A stretch of DNA of 64,000 bases, from the NCBI RefSeq assembly GCF_015840915.1, contig NZ_CP060398.1:1612001-1676000 (forward strand). Reading direction: 5' to 3'. A program made the position numbers and the translations under genes. The stretch comes from Synechococcus sp. CBW1002 (GTDB taxonomy: Bacteria > Cyanobacteriota > Cyanobacteriia > PCC-6307 > Cyanobiaceae). The notes below the pieces were generated by a model that was not told where the DNA came from, did not search any database, and saw only the letters and a program-made list of their open reading frames with translations. Of this stretch, positions 53,125 to 63,748 are shown piece by piece. The stretch's first letter is position 1. The number at the start of each line of letters is the position of its first letter.

Positions 53125-53380
53125 AGGTGCGCAGCTGCAGGCGGGGGATGTAGGGCCAGCCGCCGGTCTCCTCCATGCGCTTCAGAACACCGAACAGCCT
53201 GTTGCGATCGGCCGGCAGGCTGCCGCGGAAGGGACCATCCTGAATCGAGCGATGGGTCTGCTCCAGCTGGCGCAGCAGATCCAGCAGGGACTCGGGGTCG
53301 TTGCGCAGCTCTGCGGCCATGGTTTCGAGAGCAGCCAGCTGGGTGCGGAGGTGGTCCTGCTGCTGGCTCGTGAGACTCAT
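53069..53380 (-). CDS. Conserved protein of unknown function (103 aa)
   Basis: Helical, soluble protein from ATG 53380: MSLTSQQQDHLRTQLAALET, LLDLLRQLEQTHRSIQDGPF, LPADRNRLFGVLKRMEETGG and WPYIPRLQLRTFMDLLQQD. It looks like a conserved picocyanobacterial protein, but I cannot name the family. It lies divergent from psbO (163 bp) and its 3' end overlaps coaBC by 56 bp. Confidence 0.7.
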   Translation of the reverse strand: MSLTSQQQDHLRTQLAALETMAAELRNDPESLLDLLRQLEQTHRSIQDGPFRGSLPADRNRLFGVLKRMEETGGWPYIPRLQLRTFMDLLQQDRPEEEHPLAA

Positions 53381-53542
53381 GCGGTGACGCTTCTTGTCAA
53401 AGGGGACGGCTCCCCCCATACAGGTTGTTGAGAGCCTTGTGATGCTACCGGGAATGCGGGTTTGCCACCGGTAAGATCCGCCTCGGCGCTTCCTGTTCTC
53501 CTCTCTCCCGCCTTCCATCCTCCGCCCCTGCGGCTTCTCCCG

Positions 53543-54361
53543 ATGCGTTTCCGTCCCCTGCTGGCCCTCGTGCTGGCCCTGTGCCTGACCCTGGTGACCG
53601 CGTGCAGCGGTGGGGCCAAGGCTGTTGATCGGGCCAACCTCACCTATGACGACATCCACAACACGGGTCTCGCCAACAATTGCCCCACCCTGCCGGATTC
53701 GGCCCGCGGCTCGATCAGCCTCGATGCCGGCACGAAGTACCAGCTGCGCGAAATCTGCCTGCACCCCAATGAAGTCTTCGTCAAAGGAGAACCGGCTAAC
53801 AAGCGTCAGGAAGCGCAGTTCGTGGCCGGCAGAATCCTGACCCGCTACACCTCCAGCCTGGATCAGGTCTACGGCGACCTCTCCGTGGACGGCGATCAAC
53901 TCACCTTCAAGGAACTCGGCGGGATCGACTTCCAGCCGATCACCGTTCTGATGCCAGGGGGCGAGGAAGTGCCCTTCATGTTCTCCAGCAAGGAGCTGGT
54001 GGCCCAGGCCGATGGCGCCGCCATCAGCACCAGCACCGACTTCACCGGTAGCTACCGCGCCCCGAGCTACCGCACCAGCAACTTTCTCGATCCCAAGGGC
54101 CGCGGCCTGACCACCGGCTACAGCAGTGCTGTGGGTCTGGTGCCCGTGGGCGACGATGAGGAGCTGGTGAAGGAGAACGTGAAGCGCTATATCGACGGCA
54201 CCGGCACCATGGAGTTTTCCATCACCAAGGTGGATCCCTCCAGTGGTGAATTCGCCGGTGTGTTCACGGCCGTTCAGCCCTCCGACACCGACATGGGTGG
54301 TAAGCAGGCTGTGGATGTGAAGATCAGCGGCGAGCTTTACGGCCGCCTTGAGCAGGTCTGA
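53543..54361 (+). CDS. psbO: Photosystem II manganese-stabilising protein PsbO
   Basis: Lumenal extrinsic 33-kDa protein that stabilises the Mn4CaO5 cluster. The 272 aa include a signal peptide (about 1-20, ending LVTACSGG, which resembles a lipobox), then DRANLTYDDIHNTGLANNCP with one of the conserved Cys, REICLHPNEVFVKGEPANKR with the other, FKELGGIDFQPITVLMPGGE, and FLDPKGRGLTTGY. ATG 53543 starts directly at the signal peptide. A strong terminator follows. Confidence 0.97.
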   Translation: MRFRPLLALVLALCLTLVTACSGGAKAVDRANLTYDDIHNTGLANNCPTLPDSARGSISLDAGTKYQLREICLHPNEVFVKGEPANKRQEAQFVAGRILTRYTSSLDQVYGDLSVDGDQLTFKELGGIDFQPITVLMPGGEEVPFMFSSKELVAQADGAAISTSTDFTGSYRAPSYRTSNFLDPKGRGLTTGYSSAVGLVPVGDDEELVKENVKRYIDGTGTMEFSITKVDPSSGEFAGVFTAVQPSDTDMGGKQAVDVKISGELYGRLEQV

Positions 54362-54388
54362 TCCCCTGACCGGCTGATTGAAGTGCGT

Positions 54389-54411
54389 AGGGGCCTTCGA
54401 GGCCCCTTTTT
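54389..54411 (+). terminator. Rho-independent terminator after psbO
   Basis: Stem AGGGGCC (54389-54395), loop TTCGA, stem GGCCCCT (54401-54407), and a run of five T (54407-54411). It lies 27 bp after the psbO stop and 67 bp before sat, separating the two transcripts. Confidence 0.85.
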
Positions 54412-54478
54412 CATGGCCACCCCCGGAGCCGCTTCGGGCTGGTCTGGGAGAATCGTCACAACGTTTTTTGGGATCTCC

Positions 54479-55657
54479 ATGTCGGTTGCCGAGTCCGCGA
54501 CTCCCGCTGCCCAGGGTCTGATCGGCCCGCATGGCGGCAGCCTGGTGGATCTGATGGTGCTGGCGGCCGAGCGAGAGGCGCTCAAGGCGGGCGTGGATCG
54601 AGTGGTGGAGTGCAGCGACCGCAACGCCTGTGACGTGGAACTGCTGGTGGTTGGGGGCTTCTCGCCGCTGCGCGGCTTCATGCACCAGGAGGATTACGAC
54701 GCAGTGGTCGAGACGCACCGCACCACCAGCGGTCTGCTGTTCGGTCTGCCGATCGTGTTCGACACCAGCGATGCCTCGATCGCCGTGGGCGATCGGCTGC
54801 TGCTCACCTACCGAGGCCAGGATCTGGCGGTGCTCACGGTCGAAAGCCGCTGGGAGCCGGACAAGGTCAAGGAGGCCAAGGGTTGCTATGGCACCACCTC
54901 CCTGGAGCACCCGGCCGTGCGGATGATCGCCACCGAGCGTGGCCGCTACTACCTGGGTGGACGGGTGCAGGGGCTGGAGCTGCCGACCCGCGTCTTCCCC
55001 TGCAAGACGCCGGCTGAGGTGCGCGCCACCCTGCCGCCGGGGGAAGACGTGGTGGCGTTCCAGTGCCGCAACCCCATCCACCGGGCCCACTACGAACTGT
55101 TCACGCGGGCCTTGGACGCCACCAACGTCAGCAAGGGCGGCGTGGTGCTGGTACACCCCACCTGCGGCCCCACCCAGGACGACGACATCTCCGGTGCCGT
55201 GCGGTTCCAGACCTACGAGCGGCTGGCGGCGGAGGTGAACAACCCCCGGATCCGCTGGGCCTATCTGCCGTACTCGATGCACATGGCCGGCCCGCGGGAG
55301 GCTCTGCAGCACATGATCATCCGCAAGAACTACGGCTGCACCCACTTCATCATCGGCCGCGACATGGCCGGCTGCAAGTCATCCCTGAGTGGTGACGATT
55401 TCTACGGTCCCTACCAGGCTCAGGATTTCGCCCGCGACAATGCCTCTGAACTGGGGATGGAGACCGTGCCGTCGCTCAACCTCGTCTACACGGAGGAGGA
55501 GGGCTACGTGACCGCCGAGCACGCTGAGGCTCGCGGCCTGCACGTGAGGAAGCTCAGCGGCACTCAGTTCCGCCAGATGCTGCGCGGCGGCGAGGAGATC
55601 CCCGAGTGGTTCGCTTTCCGGAGCGTGGTCGACGTGCTGCGGGAGGCGGCCGGCTGA
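54479..55657 (+). CDS. sat: Sulfate adenylyltransferase (ATP sulfurylase)
   Basis: First step of assimilatory sulfate reduction: sulfate plus ATP to APS. The 392-aa monofunctional form has VVGGFSPLRGFMHQEDYDAV, the HxGH-type nucleotide motif QCRNPIHRAHYELFTRAL, LVHPTCGPTQDDDI, and NYGCTHFIIGRDMAG. ATG 54479 (MSVAESAT) is chosen over an open frame to 54383 that runs through the terminator. Confidence 0.95.
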   Translation: MSVAESATPAAQGLIGPHGGSLVDLMVLAAEREALKAGVDRVVECSDRNACDVELLVVGGFSPLRGFMHQEDYDAVVETHRTTSGLLFGLPIVFDTSDASIAVGDRLLLTYRGQDLAVLTVESRWEPDKVKEAKGCYGTTSLEHPAVRMIATERGRYYLGGRVQGLELPTRVFPCKTPAEVRATLPPGEDVVAFQCRNPIHRAHYELFTRALDATNVSKGGVVLVHPTCGPTQDDDISGAVRFQTYERLAAEVNNPRIRWAYLPYSMHMAGPREALQHMIIRKNYGCTHFIIGRDMAGCKSSLSGDDFYGPYQAQDFARDNASELGMETVPSLNLVYTEEEGYVTAEHAEARGLHVRKLSGTQFRQMLRGGEEIPEWFAFRSVVDVLREAAG

Positions 55658-55669
55658 GCGTCAGGCCCA

Positions 55670-55712
55670 GGCTCCCAAAGGAGCCCCCAACCGCCCGATC
55701 CTGAGGGCGGTT
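55670..55712 (+). terminator. Tandem hairpins after sat (possible terminator)
   Basis: Two adjacent perfect hairpins: GGCTCC-caaa-GGAGCC (55670-55685) and AACCGCCC-8 nt-GGGCGGTT (55689-55712). There is no clear T-run on the plus strand after the second, only TAACATTCC, so termination efficiency is uncertain. They lie between the sat stop and the ftsH start. Confidence 0.55.
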
Positions 55713-55745
55713 AACATTCCTTTACTTCCTTGAGCGGAGAGTCGA

Positions 55746-57593
55746 GTGGCGAAGAAGGGTTGGCGCAATGCGGGGCTTTACGTCCTGTTGGCCGTGGTGG
55801 TGATTGCGGTGGGCACCGCCTTCCTGGATCGTCCCGATCCGGCCAATGCGCCCCGCACGCTCCGCTACAGCGATTTCGTCGAGGCGGTTCAGGGCAACGA
55901 GGTCTCGCGCGTGCTGATCTCCCCTGACCGGGGCACCGCCCAGGTGGTCGAGAACGACGGCCGCCGCGCCGTGGTCAACCTCGCTCCTGACAAGGATCTG
56001 CTGAAGCTGCTCACCGATCATGATGTGGACATCGCCGTGCAGCCCAGCCGCGAGCCGGCGGCCTGGCAGCAGGCCGTGGGCAGCCTGATCTTCCCGCTGC
56101 TGCTGCTCGGTGGTCTGTTCTTCCTGCTGCGCCGCGCCCAGGGCGGTGGCGGTAACCCGGCGATGAGCTTCGGCAAGAGCAAGGCGCGGGTGCAGATGGA
56201 GCCCCAGACCCAGGTCACCTTCGGCGATGTGGCCGGCATTGAAGGGGCCAAGCTCGAGCTCACCGAGGTGGTCGACTTCCTCAAGAATCCGGACCGCTTC
56301 ACGGCCGTTGGCGCCAAGATTCCCAAAGGCGTGCTGCTGGTGGGCCCTCCTGGCACCGGCAAGACCCTGCTGGCCAAAGCCGTTGCCGGCGAGGCCGGCG
56401 TGCCCTTCTTCTCGATTTCCGGTTCGGAATTCGTGGAGATGTTCGTGGGCGTCGGCGCCAGCCGCGTGCGGGACCTGTTCGAGCAGGCCAAGAAGAATGC
56501 TCCCTGCATCGTATTCATCGACGAGATCGATGCGGTGGGTCGTCAGCGCGGCGCCGGCCTTGGTGGTGGCAACGACGAACGGGAGCAGACCCTCAACCAG
56601 CTGCTCACCGAGATGGATGGCTTCGAGGGCAACACCGGCATCATCATCGTGGCGGCCACCAACCGTCCGGATGTGCTGGATCAGGCCCTGATGCGTCCCG
56701 GTCGTTTCGATCGCCAGGTGGTGGTGGACCGGCCCGATTACTCCGGCCGCCTCCAGATTCTTGAGGTGCACGCCCGCGGCAAGACCCTGGCCAAGGATGT
56801 AGACCTCGACAAGGTCGCCCGCCGCACCCCCGGTTTCACCGGGGCTGACCTGGCCAACCTGCTCAATGAGGCGGCGATCCTGGCGGCCCGTCACCAGCTC
56901 ACTGAGATCTCCATGGATGAGGTGAACGATGCCATCGAGCGGGTGATGGCTGGTCCGGAGAAGAAGGATCGGGTGATGAGTGAGAAGCGCAAGCGCCTGG
57001 TGGCGTATCACGAAGCCGGCCATGCCCTGGTGGGCGCGTTGATGCCGGATTACGACCCGGTGCAGAAGATCTCGATCATTCCCCGCGGCAACGCTGGCGG
57101 CCTCACCTTCTTCACCCCCAGCGAAGAACGCATGGAGTCTGGCCTCTATTCCCGCGCCTATCTCCAGAACCAGATGGCCGTTGCCCTGGGCGGCCGTGTC
57201 GCTGAGGAGATCGTCTACGGCGAAGATGAGGTGACTACCGGCGCTTCCAACGACCTGCAGCAGGTGGCTCGGGTGGCCCGCCAGATGGTGACCCGTTTCG
57301 GCATGAGCGATCGGCTCGGCCCTGTGGCCCTGGGCCGCAGTCAGGGGGGCATGTTCCTTGGCCGCGATATTGCTGCCGAGCGCGATTTCTCCGAAGACAC
57401 CGCTGCTGCGATCGATGAGGAGGTGAGCGAGCTGGTAGCTGAGGCCTACAAGCGAGCCAACGAGGTGTTGAGCTCCAACCGCCCCGTCCTTGACGAACTG
57501 GCCGAAATGCTGGTGGAGAAGGAGACTGTGGACGCCGAGGATCTGCAGGAGTTGCTGGTGCGCCGCGATGTGCGTGTGGCCGAATACGTGTGA
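55746..57593 (+). CDS. ftsH: ATP-dependent zinc metalloprotease FtsH
   Basis: Membrane AAA+ protease; in cyanobacteria FtsH isoforms remove photodamaged D1 during photosystem II repair. The 615 aa have two N-terminal membrane helices (about 9-28 and 110-128), Walker [21 protein letters not shown], Walker [12 protein letters not shown], second-region-of-homology [20 protein letters not shown], and zinc site [14 protein letters not shown]. Start is GTG 55746. The sequence is closest in style to the thylakoid FtsH2 type, which I infer rather than show. Confidence 0.96.
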   Translation: MAKKGWRNAGLYVLLAVVVIAVGTAFLDRPDPANAPRTLRYSDFVEAVQGNEVSRVLISPDRGTAQVVENDGRRAVVNLAPDKDLLKLLTDHDVDIAVQPSREPAAWQQAVGSLIFPLLLLGGLFFLLRRAQGGGGNPAMSFGKSKARVQMEPQTQVTFGDVAGIEGAKLELTEVVDFLKNPDRFTAVGAKIPKGVLLVGPPGTGKTLLAKAVAGEAGVPFFSISGSEFVEMFVGVGASRVRDLFEQAKKNAPCIVFIDEIDAVGRQRGAGLGGGNDEREQTLNQLLTEMDGFEGNTGIIIVAATNRPDVLDQALMRPGRFDRQVVVDRPDYSGRLQILEVHARGKTLAKDVDLDKVARRTPGFTGADLANLLNEAAILAARHQLTEISMDEVNDAIERVMAGPEKKDRVMSEKRKRLVAYHEAGHALVGALMPDYDPVQKISIIPRGNAGGLTFFTPSEERMESGLYSRAYLQNQMAVALGGRVAEEIVYGEDEVTTGASNDLQQVARVARQMVTRFGMSDRLGPVALGRSQGGMFLGRDIAAERDFSEDTAAAIDEEVSELVAEAYKRANEVLSSNRPVLDELAEMLVEKETVDAEDLQELLVRRDVRVAEYV

Positions 57594-57640
57594 CCGATCT
57601 GTTGATCCGGTGCGCTTGACCGGCACCGGCACTGGCACCG

Positions 57641-58387
57641 GTGGATCCGTCTCGCTGTGATTCTCCTTTGAGGCCCTCTGCTGCGGTTGCCGCTGATCCG
57701 GCCGGCTTGATTCCCAGCTTGCGGAGGCAGCCGCTGCTGCTGGTTCTACGTCCCCAAGCCCCGCTTGATGCCGCTCCGCTTCTGGAGCGGCTGGTCGAAC
57801 TGGGCCTGCGTCATGTTGAACTGGCGTTCCAGGAGTCTCCGCACTGGCGCCCCCAATGCCGCGAGTTGATCGCCGCCTTTCCAGGTCTGAGGCTTGGGGC
57901 GGCCTCGGTCTGCACGGTCGAAGCCCTGGCTGATTGCTCAGCGGCGGGTTTTTCCTACGTGGTGTCGCCGATCCTGGATGGCGAGTTGGTGCAGCAGGCG
58001 GCTGCGGCCGGCATCACCCTGGTGCCTGGCGTGATGAGCCCCACTGAAGTGCATCAGGCCCGGTTGCTCGGGTCTCCGCTGGTGAAGCTCTTTCCGGCGA
58101 ATGCCCTGGGGAGTGCCTACTGGTCAGGCCTGCGAGCGCCGCTCGGCACCCTGCCGTTCTGCATCGCTGCAGGCGGCCTGTCGCCTGCGGATGTGATCCC
58201 CTGGCTGCGCAGCGGCGTCGATGCGGTGGCCCTGGGCTCCTCGCTCTGCCTGGATCGTTCAGACAACTTGCCTTGCCCGGGGGAGGAGGCTGACGCAGCC
58301 GTCCAGCCTCTGGAGCCCTTGCGGCTCCTGCTTGTCGAGCTCGGCCGCATCGGGCCGGCCTCAGAAGCGGCGACGGCGGCAGATTGA
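57641..58387 (+). CDS. eda: KDPG/KHG aldolase-like protein
   Basis: A 248-aa class I aldolase of the Eda family; converts 2-keto-3-deoxy-6-phosphogluconate to pyruvate and glyceraldehyde-3-phosphate, or 4-hydroxy-2-oxoglutarate to pyruvate and glyoxylate. Signs are LVELGLRHVELAFQESPHWR, LGAASVCTVEALADCSAAGF, the Schiff-base Lys in SPLVKLFPANALGS, and [16 protein letters not shown]. The Entner-Doudoroff pathway operates in some cyanobacteria, but no edd is in the window. The GTG start at 57641 is uncertain; the N-terminus before about residue 28 is unconserved. Confidence 0.85.
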   Translation: MDPSRCDSPLRPSAAVAADPAGLIPSLRRQPLLLVLRPQAPLDAAPLLERLVELGLRHVELAFQESPHWRPQCRELIAAFPGLRLGAASVCTVEALADCSAAGFSYVVSPILDGELVQQAAAAGITLVPGVMSPTEVHQARLLGSPLVKLFPANALGSAYWSGLRAPLGTLPFCIAAGGLSPADVIPWLRSGVDAVALGSSLCLDRSDNLPCPGEEADAAVQPLEPLRLLLVELGRIGPASEAATAAD

Positions 58388-58434
58388 ACCGCGACTGACT
58401 GATCTCAACCTGCATCCTGGTGGCGCTGCTGCGT

Positions 58435-59523
58435 TCACCAGAGGCTGCACTGGCCCTGCTGACGCAGCAGGTGGTCGGCCAGTACCAAGGCCACCATGGC
58501 CTCCACCATAGGCACCGCTCGCGGCAGCACACAGGGGTCGTGGCGCCCCTTGGCGGCCAGGGTTGTGGCGGCGCCGCTGGCGTCGATCGTCTGTTGTTCC
58601 TTGCGGATTGTGGCGGTGGGCTTGAAGGCCACCCGCAGCACGATGTCCTCACCGTTGCTGATGCCCCCCTGGATCCCGCCGGAGTTGTTGGTGGCCGTGT
58701 GCAGGCGTCCCTCGTCGCTGGGCAGGAAGGCGTCGTTGTGCTCGCTCCCCTTGAGCAGGGTGCCGCCGAAGCCGGAGCCGATCTCGAAGCCCTTGGTGGC
58801 AGGCAGCGACATCACAGCCTTGGCCAGGTCGGCTTCGAGCTTGTCGAACACCGGCATGCCGAGCCCCATCGGGGCCTGGCGCACCACGCACTCGATCACG
58901 CCGCCGCAGGAATCCCCGTCGCGCCCGATCGCTTCGATCCGCTCGATCATGCGCGCGGCGCTCTCGCCATCGGGGCAGCGCACGATGTTGGCTTCCACCT
59001 TCTCCAGGGTCACCGCCGCCGGGTTGATGGCCGCCTCGATGGTGTGGATCCGCTTCACCCAGGCCAGCACCTCGGTGCCATGGCAATGGGCCAGCAGTTG
59101 CTTGGCAATGGCGCCGGCAGCCACCCGGCCGATGGTTTCCCGCGCCGATGCCCTGCCACCGCCGCTGCGGGCCTGAATGCCGTATTTGGCCTGGTAGGTG
59201 GCATCGGCGTGGGACGGCCGAAAGGCCACCGCCATCTCCTTGTAGTCGCCGGGGCGCTGATCCTTGTTGCGCACCACCATGGCGATGGGGGTGCCCAGGG
59301 TCACACCGTCCAGCAGGCCGCTGAGGATCTCGACCCGGTCATCCTCCTTGCGCGGTGTGGTGATGCGGCTCTGCCCCGGTTTGCGTCGGTCCAGTTCGGC
59401 CTGGATGGCTTCCAGATCGAGTGGCAGCCGCGGCGGGCAGCCGTCGACGATCACCCCGACGCCGCCGCCGTGGGATTCGCCGAAGGTGCTGATGCGAAAC
59501 AGGGTGCCGAAGCTGCTGCCCAT
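58435..59523 (-). CDS. aroC: Chorismate synthase
   Basis: Last step of the shikimate pathway, from EPSP to chorismate with reduced FMN. The 362 aa show [60 protein letters not shown], and SEHNDAFL plus [23 protein letters not shown] 59523 begins the family N-terminus exactly. Converges on eda. Confidence 0.97.
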   Translation of the reverse strand: MGSSFGTLFRISTFGESHGGGVGVIVDGCPPRLPLDLEAIQAELDRRKPGQSRITTPRKEDDRVEILSGLLDGVTLGTPIAMVVRNKDQRPGDYKEMAVAFRPSHADATYQAKYGIQARSGGGRASARETIGRVAAGAIAKQLLAHCHGTEVLAWVKRIHTIEAAINPAAVTLEKVEANIVRCPDGESAARMIERIEAIGRDGDSCGGVIECVVRQAPMGLGMPVFDKLEADLAKAVMSLPATKGFEIGSGFGGTLLKGSEHNDAFLPSDEGRLHTATNNSGGIQGGISNGEDIVLRVAFKPTATIRKEQQTIDASGAATTLAAKGRHDPCVLPRAVPMVEAMVALVLADHLLRQQGQCSLW

Positions 59524-59609
59524 GGCGGCGTCACGTTGACGCGAGCGTAGGGGACGCTCCTGCCGCCGCAGCGAAGGCGACGGGACACTTTGCTTTGAGC
59601 CGCTGGGGT

Positions 59610-61328
59610 TCAGCCTTCGCCCTTGGGCAAGGTGCTGGCATTGCCGTTGCGGATGGCGTGATAGCCGGGCGAGAGAATCTCCACCTCGGCGGCCGCGAAG
59701 CAATCCTGCAGCGCGGCCAACACGTCCGAGAGGGTGCGTCGGTAGAGATCCACGTCTTTGACGAAGGCGGTGAGCTCATAACTGATATGGAAGTCGTTAA
59801 GCGCGGTCTGCAGCACGAACGGTTCGATCTCCTCTGAAATTCCCGGTGCACTCCTGGCGGCCGAAAGCATCAGCTCATGCACTTTTCTCCACGGCACGTC
59901 GTAGCCGATGGTGATTGTGGTGGACAGGGCGACGGGAGTGCTCAACTCTCGCCGGGAGAAGCTGTAGTTGGTCACGGAGGCGGCAATCACCGCGGCATTG
60001 GGAATGCTCACCAGTTCGTTGCGTGGTGTGCGAATCCGGGTCACCAACAGATCCCGTTCCTGTACCAGTCCCACCACGCCATCGATCATCACCCGATCCC
60101 CCTCGGTGAAGGCGCGGGTGTAGATCAGCATCAGGCCGCTGATGATGTTGGAGGCGATCGCGCTGGAGCCGAGGGCGGCCAGCACGCCCACGAACAGGCC
60201 GGCACCCTGGAAGGCCTTGGTGCTGGTGCCGGGGATGTAGGGATAGGCGATCACCAGACCGCCCACCAGGATCAGAACGGCCGCGATCCGGCCCGTTGGC
60301 CGCGCCCACTCGGGGTAAAACCAGGCGAAGCGCAGGTGGCCGCGCTCCAGGGCGCGGAAGCAGAAGGTGCTGAGCCGCATCACGCCGATGGTGAGGGCCA
60401 GGATCAACACGATCGCGAGTAGATCCGGGATGGAACTCACCACCCCGTTGAAGACGGCACTCACCACGCTGAGCAGTTGTTCCCGCAGGCCTTCCGCCAT
60501 GGCGCTGGTGGGTGGAAACAGTCCGAGCAGCAGAGGAATCAGCAGGTAGCTGATCAGCAGTAGCAGACCCCAGTGGACAAAGCGCAGGAGTAGGGTCAGA
60601 ACTCGTGTGATCTGGGCTGTACTTAGAAGAGCATTGGTGCCGATCTGGAATCGACCTAGCCTGATTCCATCCAGTTGAGAAATGCTCTGCTGAAGGCGCG
60701 TATGCAATGCGGCTTGCCAGCGGATCCAGAGCACGTAAATTCCGAGCACCAGGAGAGCCAGTGCTGTGCCCCGCAACCAACTGGAGAGACTGTTGTTGCT
60801 GCGGTAAGAGCTGATGGCTCCCCGGAGCTGATCGCGGTAGCGGATGGCTAGTTGTTGACGGCTGAGATCAAAACACTGGGCGACCCGATCATCCACGGCC
60901 ATCAGCCGCAGGAATGGATCTGAACCAGCTCCGCGGATGCCGATCAGGGTATAGGGATTGTCTTCCAGTACTTCAATCTGCTTGGGCTGCACTCTGTTGT
61001 TATCTGCCAGTTTCTTGAGCATGAAGCTGCCTCTGCGGGCCACGTCGGAGGGCTCCTGGGCGCCGATTGCCGAGCGAAGCTCGAGGACCTGGCGTCCTTC
61101 GAGGGTGAACCACACCGGTTTTGCGCTGCACCATGGCTTGCTGTCCGTGGCTGGAGCAGCAACTGTGGCGGTCGTTGACAGGCCCTCCATGCCACCCCAA
61201 ACCAATAGCCCCGCCAACAGCCCCGCCGCCAGCGTCAGCCCCGCTCGTCCTGCCCGCCTCGGTGGCCGGGGTGCGATCAGGAGGGCATGGAACAGCCGAA
61301 ACCAAGGACGCAGCCAAAACCTGACCAT
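59610..61328 (-). CDS. MscS-family mechanosensitive ion channel
   Basis: A 572-aa membrane protein. A signal or first helix (about 20-45), a periplasmic domain (about 50-175, with two Cys), several membrane helices (about 183-385), and an MscS core: the pore helix [60 protein letters not shown], and a C-terminal alpha/beta domain. The larger periplasmic domain places it among long MscS relatives such as MscK/YnaI types. ATG 61328 is chosen over 61427. Divergent to the outer-membrane barrel gene; 186 bp spacer without other features. Confidence 0.87.
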   Translation of the reverse strand: MVRFWLRPWFRLFHALLIAPRPPRRAGRAGLTLAAGLLAGLLVWGGMEGLSTTATVAAPATDSKPWCSAKPVWFTLEGRQVLELRSAIGAQEPSDVARRGSFMLKKLADNNRVQPKQIEVLEDNPYTLIGIRGAGSDPFLRLMAVDDRVAQCFDLSRQQLAIRYRDQLRGAISSYRSNNSLSSWLRGTALALLVLGIYVLWIRWQAALHTRLQQSISQLDGIRLGRFQIGTNALLSTAQITRVLTLLLRFVHWGLLLLISYLLIPLLLGLFPPTSAMAEGLREQLLSVVSAVFNGVVSSIPDLLAIVLILALTIGVMRLSTFCFRALERGHLRFAWFYPEWARPTGRIAAVLILVGGLVIAYPYIPGTSTKAFQGAGLFVGVLAALGSSAIASNIISGLMLIYTRAFTEGDRVMIDGVVGLVQERDLLVTRIRTPRNELVSIPNAAVIAASVTNYSFSRRELSTPVALSTTITIGYDVPWRKVHELMLSAARSAPGISEEIEPFVLQTALNDFHISYELTAFVKDVDLYRRTLSDVLAALQDCFAAAEVEILSPGYHAIRNGNASTLPKGEG

Positions 61329-61514
61329 CGGTGGGATCTGGGGACGGTGGGGGAGCCGGACGACTCCTGAGTGGATCAGGTTTAGGAGAGTGGCGCTGCT
61401 GCGGGGCTGCTTGTTACGAATGGGCAACGGGCTTTGGCCCCGAATCTGACCAGTTTGCTGAGGTAAGATTGGGTACGTTTCTACTACCGCATGCTTCTAG
61501 ACGGGCCCTGTCGA

Positions 61515-62432
61515 ATGAATCGATCAGTTCGGTTCGCAACGGATCGGCTTGGTGGATGTGTTCTGGGGGTCTGGCTGATCACCACAGGTTTGCCTGGATG
61601 GACTGAGCCCTTGGAGGCACAACCCATCGAGGAGGCTCCGGCGGAGTCGCCCATGCCGGTCCCTGAGGAGGCCCGAATCGAGGCGGATCCAAAGGTCTGG
61701 GCGAGCACGGTTGAATTGTATGGATTTCTGCCGATTCGCCTGACCGGTACCACAACGATTCGGGGCTTCTCGGCCGACACGGATCTTGATCTCGGCGACT
61801 TGATCTCACGCCTCCAGTCGGCCACGTCTGCACGTGGCAGCGTTGAATATGGCCGCATCGGTCTGCTGACCGATCTCAGCTATGCCCGGGTCGGGGATCA
61901 GACCACTCGCACCACCAGTCGGGGGCGTTTCACCGGGCAGGGGTCGCTCACCGCCATTCAGGGGATGTATGACCTGGCCCTCCGCTACCGCTTCGGTGCG
62001 CCGGAATCCGCGATCGGCAAGCCGGGGGCTTACAGCGTGATTCCCTATGCCGGGATTCGGCTGCTCCAGGCCAACCTGGATGTCTCGGCTCAGGTGCGTG
62101 GCAATGGTGACCGTGGGCTGCGTGTGGAACGGGAGGGCAGCTTCGGCCGAACCTGGGTGCAACCTCTGGTGGGTACCCAGGCCACGGTGTTTCTCTCGCC
62201 GAAGCTGCGCGCCTTCGCCCGTGCCGATTTGGGGGGCTGGGGGCTCTCCGGCGCCAGGGATCTATCCGGCAATGCCCAGGTGGGCCTTGGCTATGCGGTG
62301 GGCAACAATACGGATCTCAATGTCTCCTGGCGTTATCTGGGGATTGACTACGACAACGGCGCCAGCAGTCGAGCCAGTGGGTATACCAGTTATCAGAACG
62401 GTGTCGAGGTGGGCCTGAAGTTCTTCTTCTGA
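61515..62432 (+). CDS. Outer-membrane beta-barrel protein of unknown function
   Basis: A 305-aa exported protein. The signal peptide covers about residues 1-36 (LGGCVLGVWLITTGLPGW), followed by a Glu/Pro-rich linker (IEEAPAESPMPVPEEARIEA). The remainder is alternating amphipathic strands such as ASTVELYGFLPIRLTG, GSVEYGRIGLLTDLSYARVG and GLGYAVGNNTDLNVSWRYLG, ending in VGLKFFF with a terminal Phe, the BAM signal. The shape resembles OmpW/OmpA-like eight-strand barrels. Function unknown; next to a methyltransferase. Confidence 0.78.
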   Translation: MNRSVRFATDRLGGCVLGVWLITTGLPGWTEPLEAQPIEEAPAESPMPVPEEARIEADPKVWASTVELYGFLPIRLTGTTTIRGFSADTDLDLGDLISRLQSATSARGSVEYGRIGLLTDLSYARVGDQTTRTTSRGRFTGQGSLTAIQGMYDLALRYRFGAPESAIGKPGAYSVIPYAGIRLLQANLDVSAQVRGNGDRGLRVEREGSFGRTWVQPLVGTQATVFLSPKLRAFARADLGGWGLSGARDLSGNAQVGLGYAVGNNTDLNVSWRYLGIDYDNGASSRASGYTSYQNGVEVGLKFFF

Positions 62433-62475
62433 AAGGGCCTCACACCACGGTTTCTTGCTTGATGGCGCCTCGTTG

Positions 62476-63723
62476 ATGACTGCCGTTCAAACGTTCTACG
62501 AACGCCATCCCTATCCTGCGCCTCCGAAGGATCTCGATCGCCTCGTCGAGCTCTATCGCGATCCCTTGCGACGCCGGGTGATGTTTCGCCTGCTCTGGCC
62601 GACCCTTCCCTATCGGGCCTCCCGCACGATTCTGGTGGCAGGCTGCGGCACCTCCCAGGCTGCAGCGATCGCCCTGAGGGAGCCAGATGCAAGGGTGGTG
62701 GGGATCGACATCAGCGAAGCCAGCCTCTGCCATACACGCCTGCTTCAGCAGAAACACGGAATCACCAACCTGAAGCTCCATCAACTGCCGATTGAGCAGA
62801 TTGGTGAGCTGAACCAGAGGTTTGATCAGATCATCTGCACCGGTGTGCTGCATCACTTGCCTGATCCTGACCAGGGATTGAAGGCGCTGCGGGATGCGCT
62901 GAATCCCCAGGGGGCCATGCAGTTGATGGTCTATGCCCTCTACGGACGATCGGGCCTCTACATGCTGCAGGACTATTGCCGTTTGCTGGACATCGGCAGT
63001 TCCGATCAGGACCTCGAGGCTCTCAGTGCCACGTTGCAGACGCTTCCCCCGCAGCATCCCCTCGCCAGTGTGATGCGCGCCACCAAGGACTTTCTGCATC
63101 CTGATGCGCTCGCCGACGCGCTCCTCCATCCCCAGGACCGGGCCTACAGCGTTCCCCAGTTGCATGCGTGGCTCGACCGATGCGGCATGGCCTTTGGCCG
63201 TTGGATGGAGCAGGCTCCCTATCTGCCCCAGTGTGGTGTGGTGGCGCAGACACCCCATGCTGCGCAGCTGGGAGCGCTGCCGTCTCCGTCCCAGCATGCG
63301 GCGGTGGAACTGTTCCGGGGAACGATCACCAAGCACTATTTCACGGCTTTTCGGCAGGAGGATGCTGGAATCAACCGGCCCGATCCCCTGGCTCCGCAGC
63401 AGCGTTCTCGCCGTGATGATGGCTGGAGAGGTCTGATCCCGCTTCGGATTCCCTGGACGCTGAAGGTACGGGAGCGACTTCCAGCTGGTGCAACGGCGAT
63501 CCTGCTCAACCAGGCCCATACCTGCTCTGATCTGATCCTCCCGATCGACAGCGACCAGGCCAGTTTGTTGGGCGCAATCGATGGGGAGCGAACCCTGGGC
63601 GAGATTGTGCAGACGGCGAAGATGGCTAGCGGTGAGAAGCGGGCCCTTCGTTTCTTCAGGCGCCTTTGGCAGTATGACCAGATTGTGTTCGATGGATCAC
63701 CCAGCAAAGACGCCCCCAACTGA
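62476..63723 (+). CDS. Class I SAM-dependent methyltransferase with C-terminal PqqD-like segment
   Basis: A 415-aa protein. The N-terminal VQTFYERHPYPAPPKDLDRL resembles the start of many natural-product and UbiE-like methyltransferases. Motif I is ILVAGCGTSQAAAIAL, motif II VVGIDISEASLCHTR, motif IV IICTGVLHHLPDPDQGL. The C-terminal 100 residues (LLGAIDGERTLGEIVQTAKM) look like a PqqD/winged-helix peptide-binding fold, by inference. Substrate not known. ATG 62476 is chosen because similarity begins there. Confidence 0.82.
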   Translation: MTAVQTFYERHPYPAPPKDLDRLVELYRDPLRRRVMFRLLWPTLPYRASRTILVAGCGTSQAAAIALREPDARVVGIDISEASLCHTRLLQQKHGITNLKLHQLPIEQIGELNQRFDQIICTGVLHHLPDPDQGLKALRDALNPQGAMQLMVYALYGRSGLYMLQDYCRLLDIGSSDQDLEALSATLQTLPPQHPLASVMRATKDFLHPDALADALLHPQDRAYSVPQLHAWLDRCGMAFGRWMEQAPYLPQCGVVAQTPHAAQLGALPSPSQHAAVELFRGTITKHYFTAFRQEDAGINRPDPLAPQQRSRRDDGWRGLIPLRIPWTLKVRERLPAGATAILLNQAHTCSDLILPIDSDQASLLGAIDGERTLGEIVQTAKMASGEKRALRFFRRLWQYDQIVFDGSPSKDAPN

Positions 63724-63748
63724 AGTGTCTGCCCCCCTTGGGGATGAC

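Noticed and set aside
53069-55345. A 758-codon minus-strand frame that includes the 103-aa protein as its C-terminus
   Set aside because: The upstream 655 codons are antisense to psbO and sat and have no protein-like features; only the part from ATG 53380 is kept.
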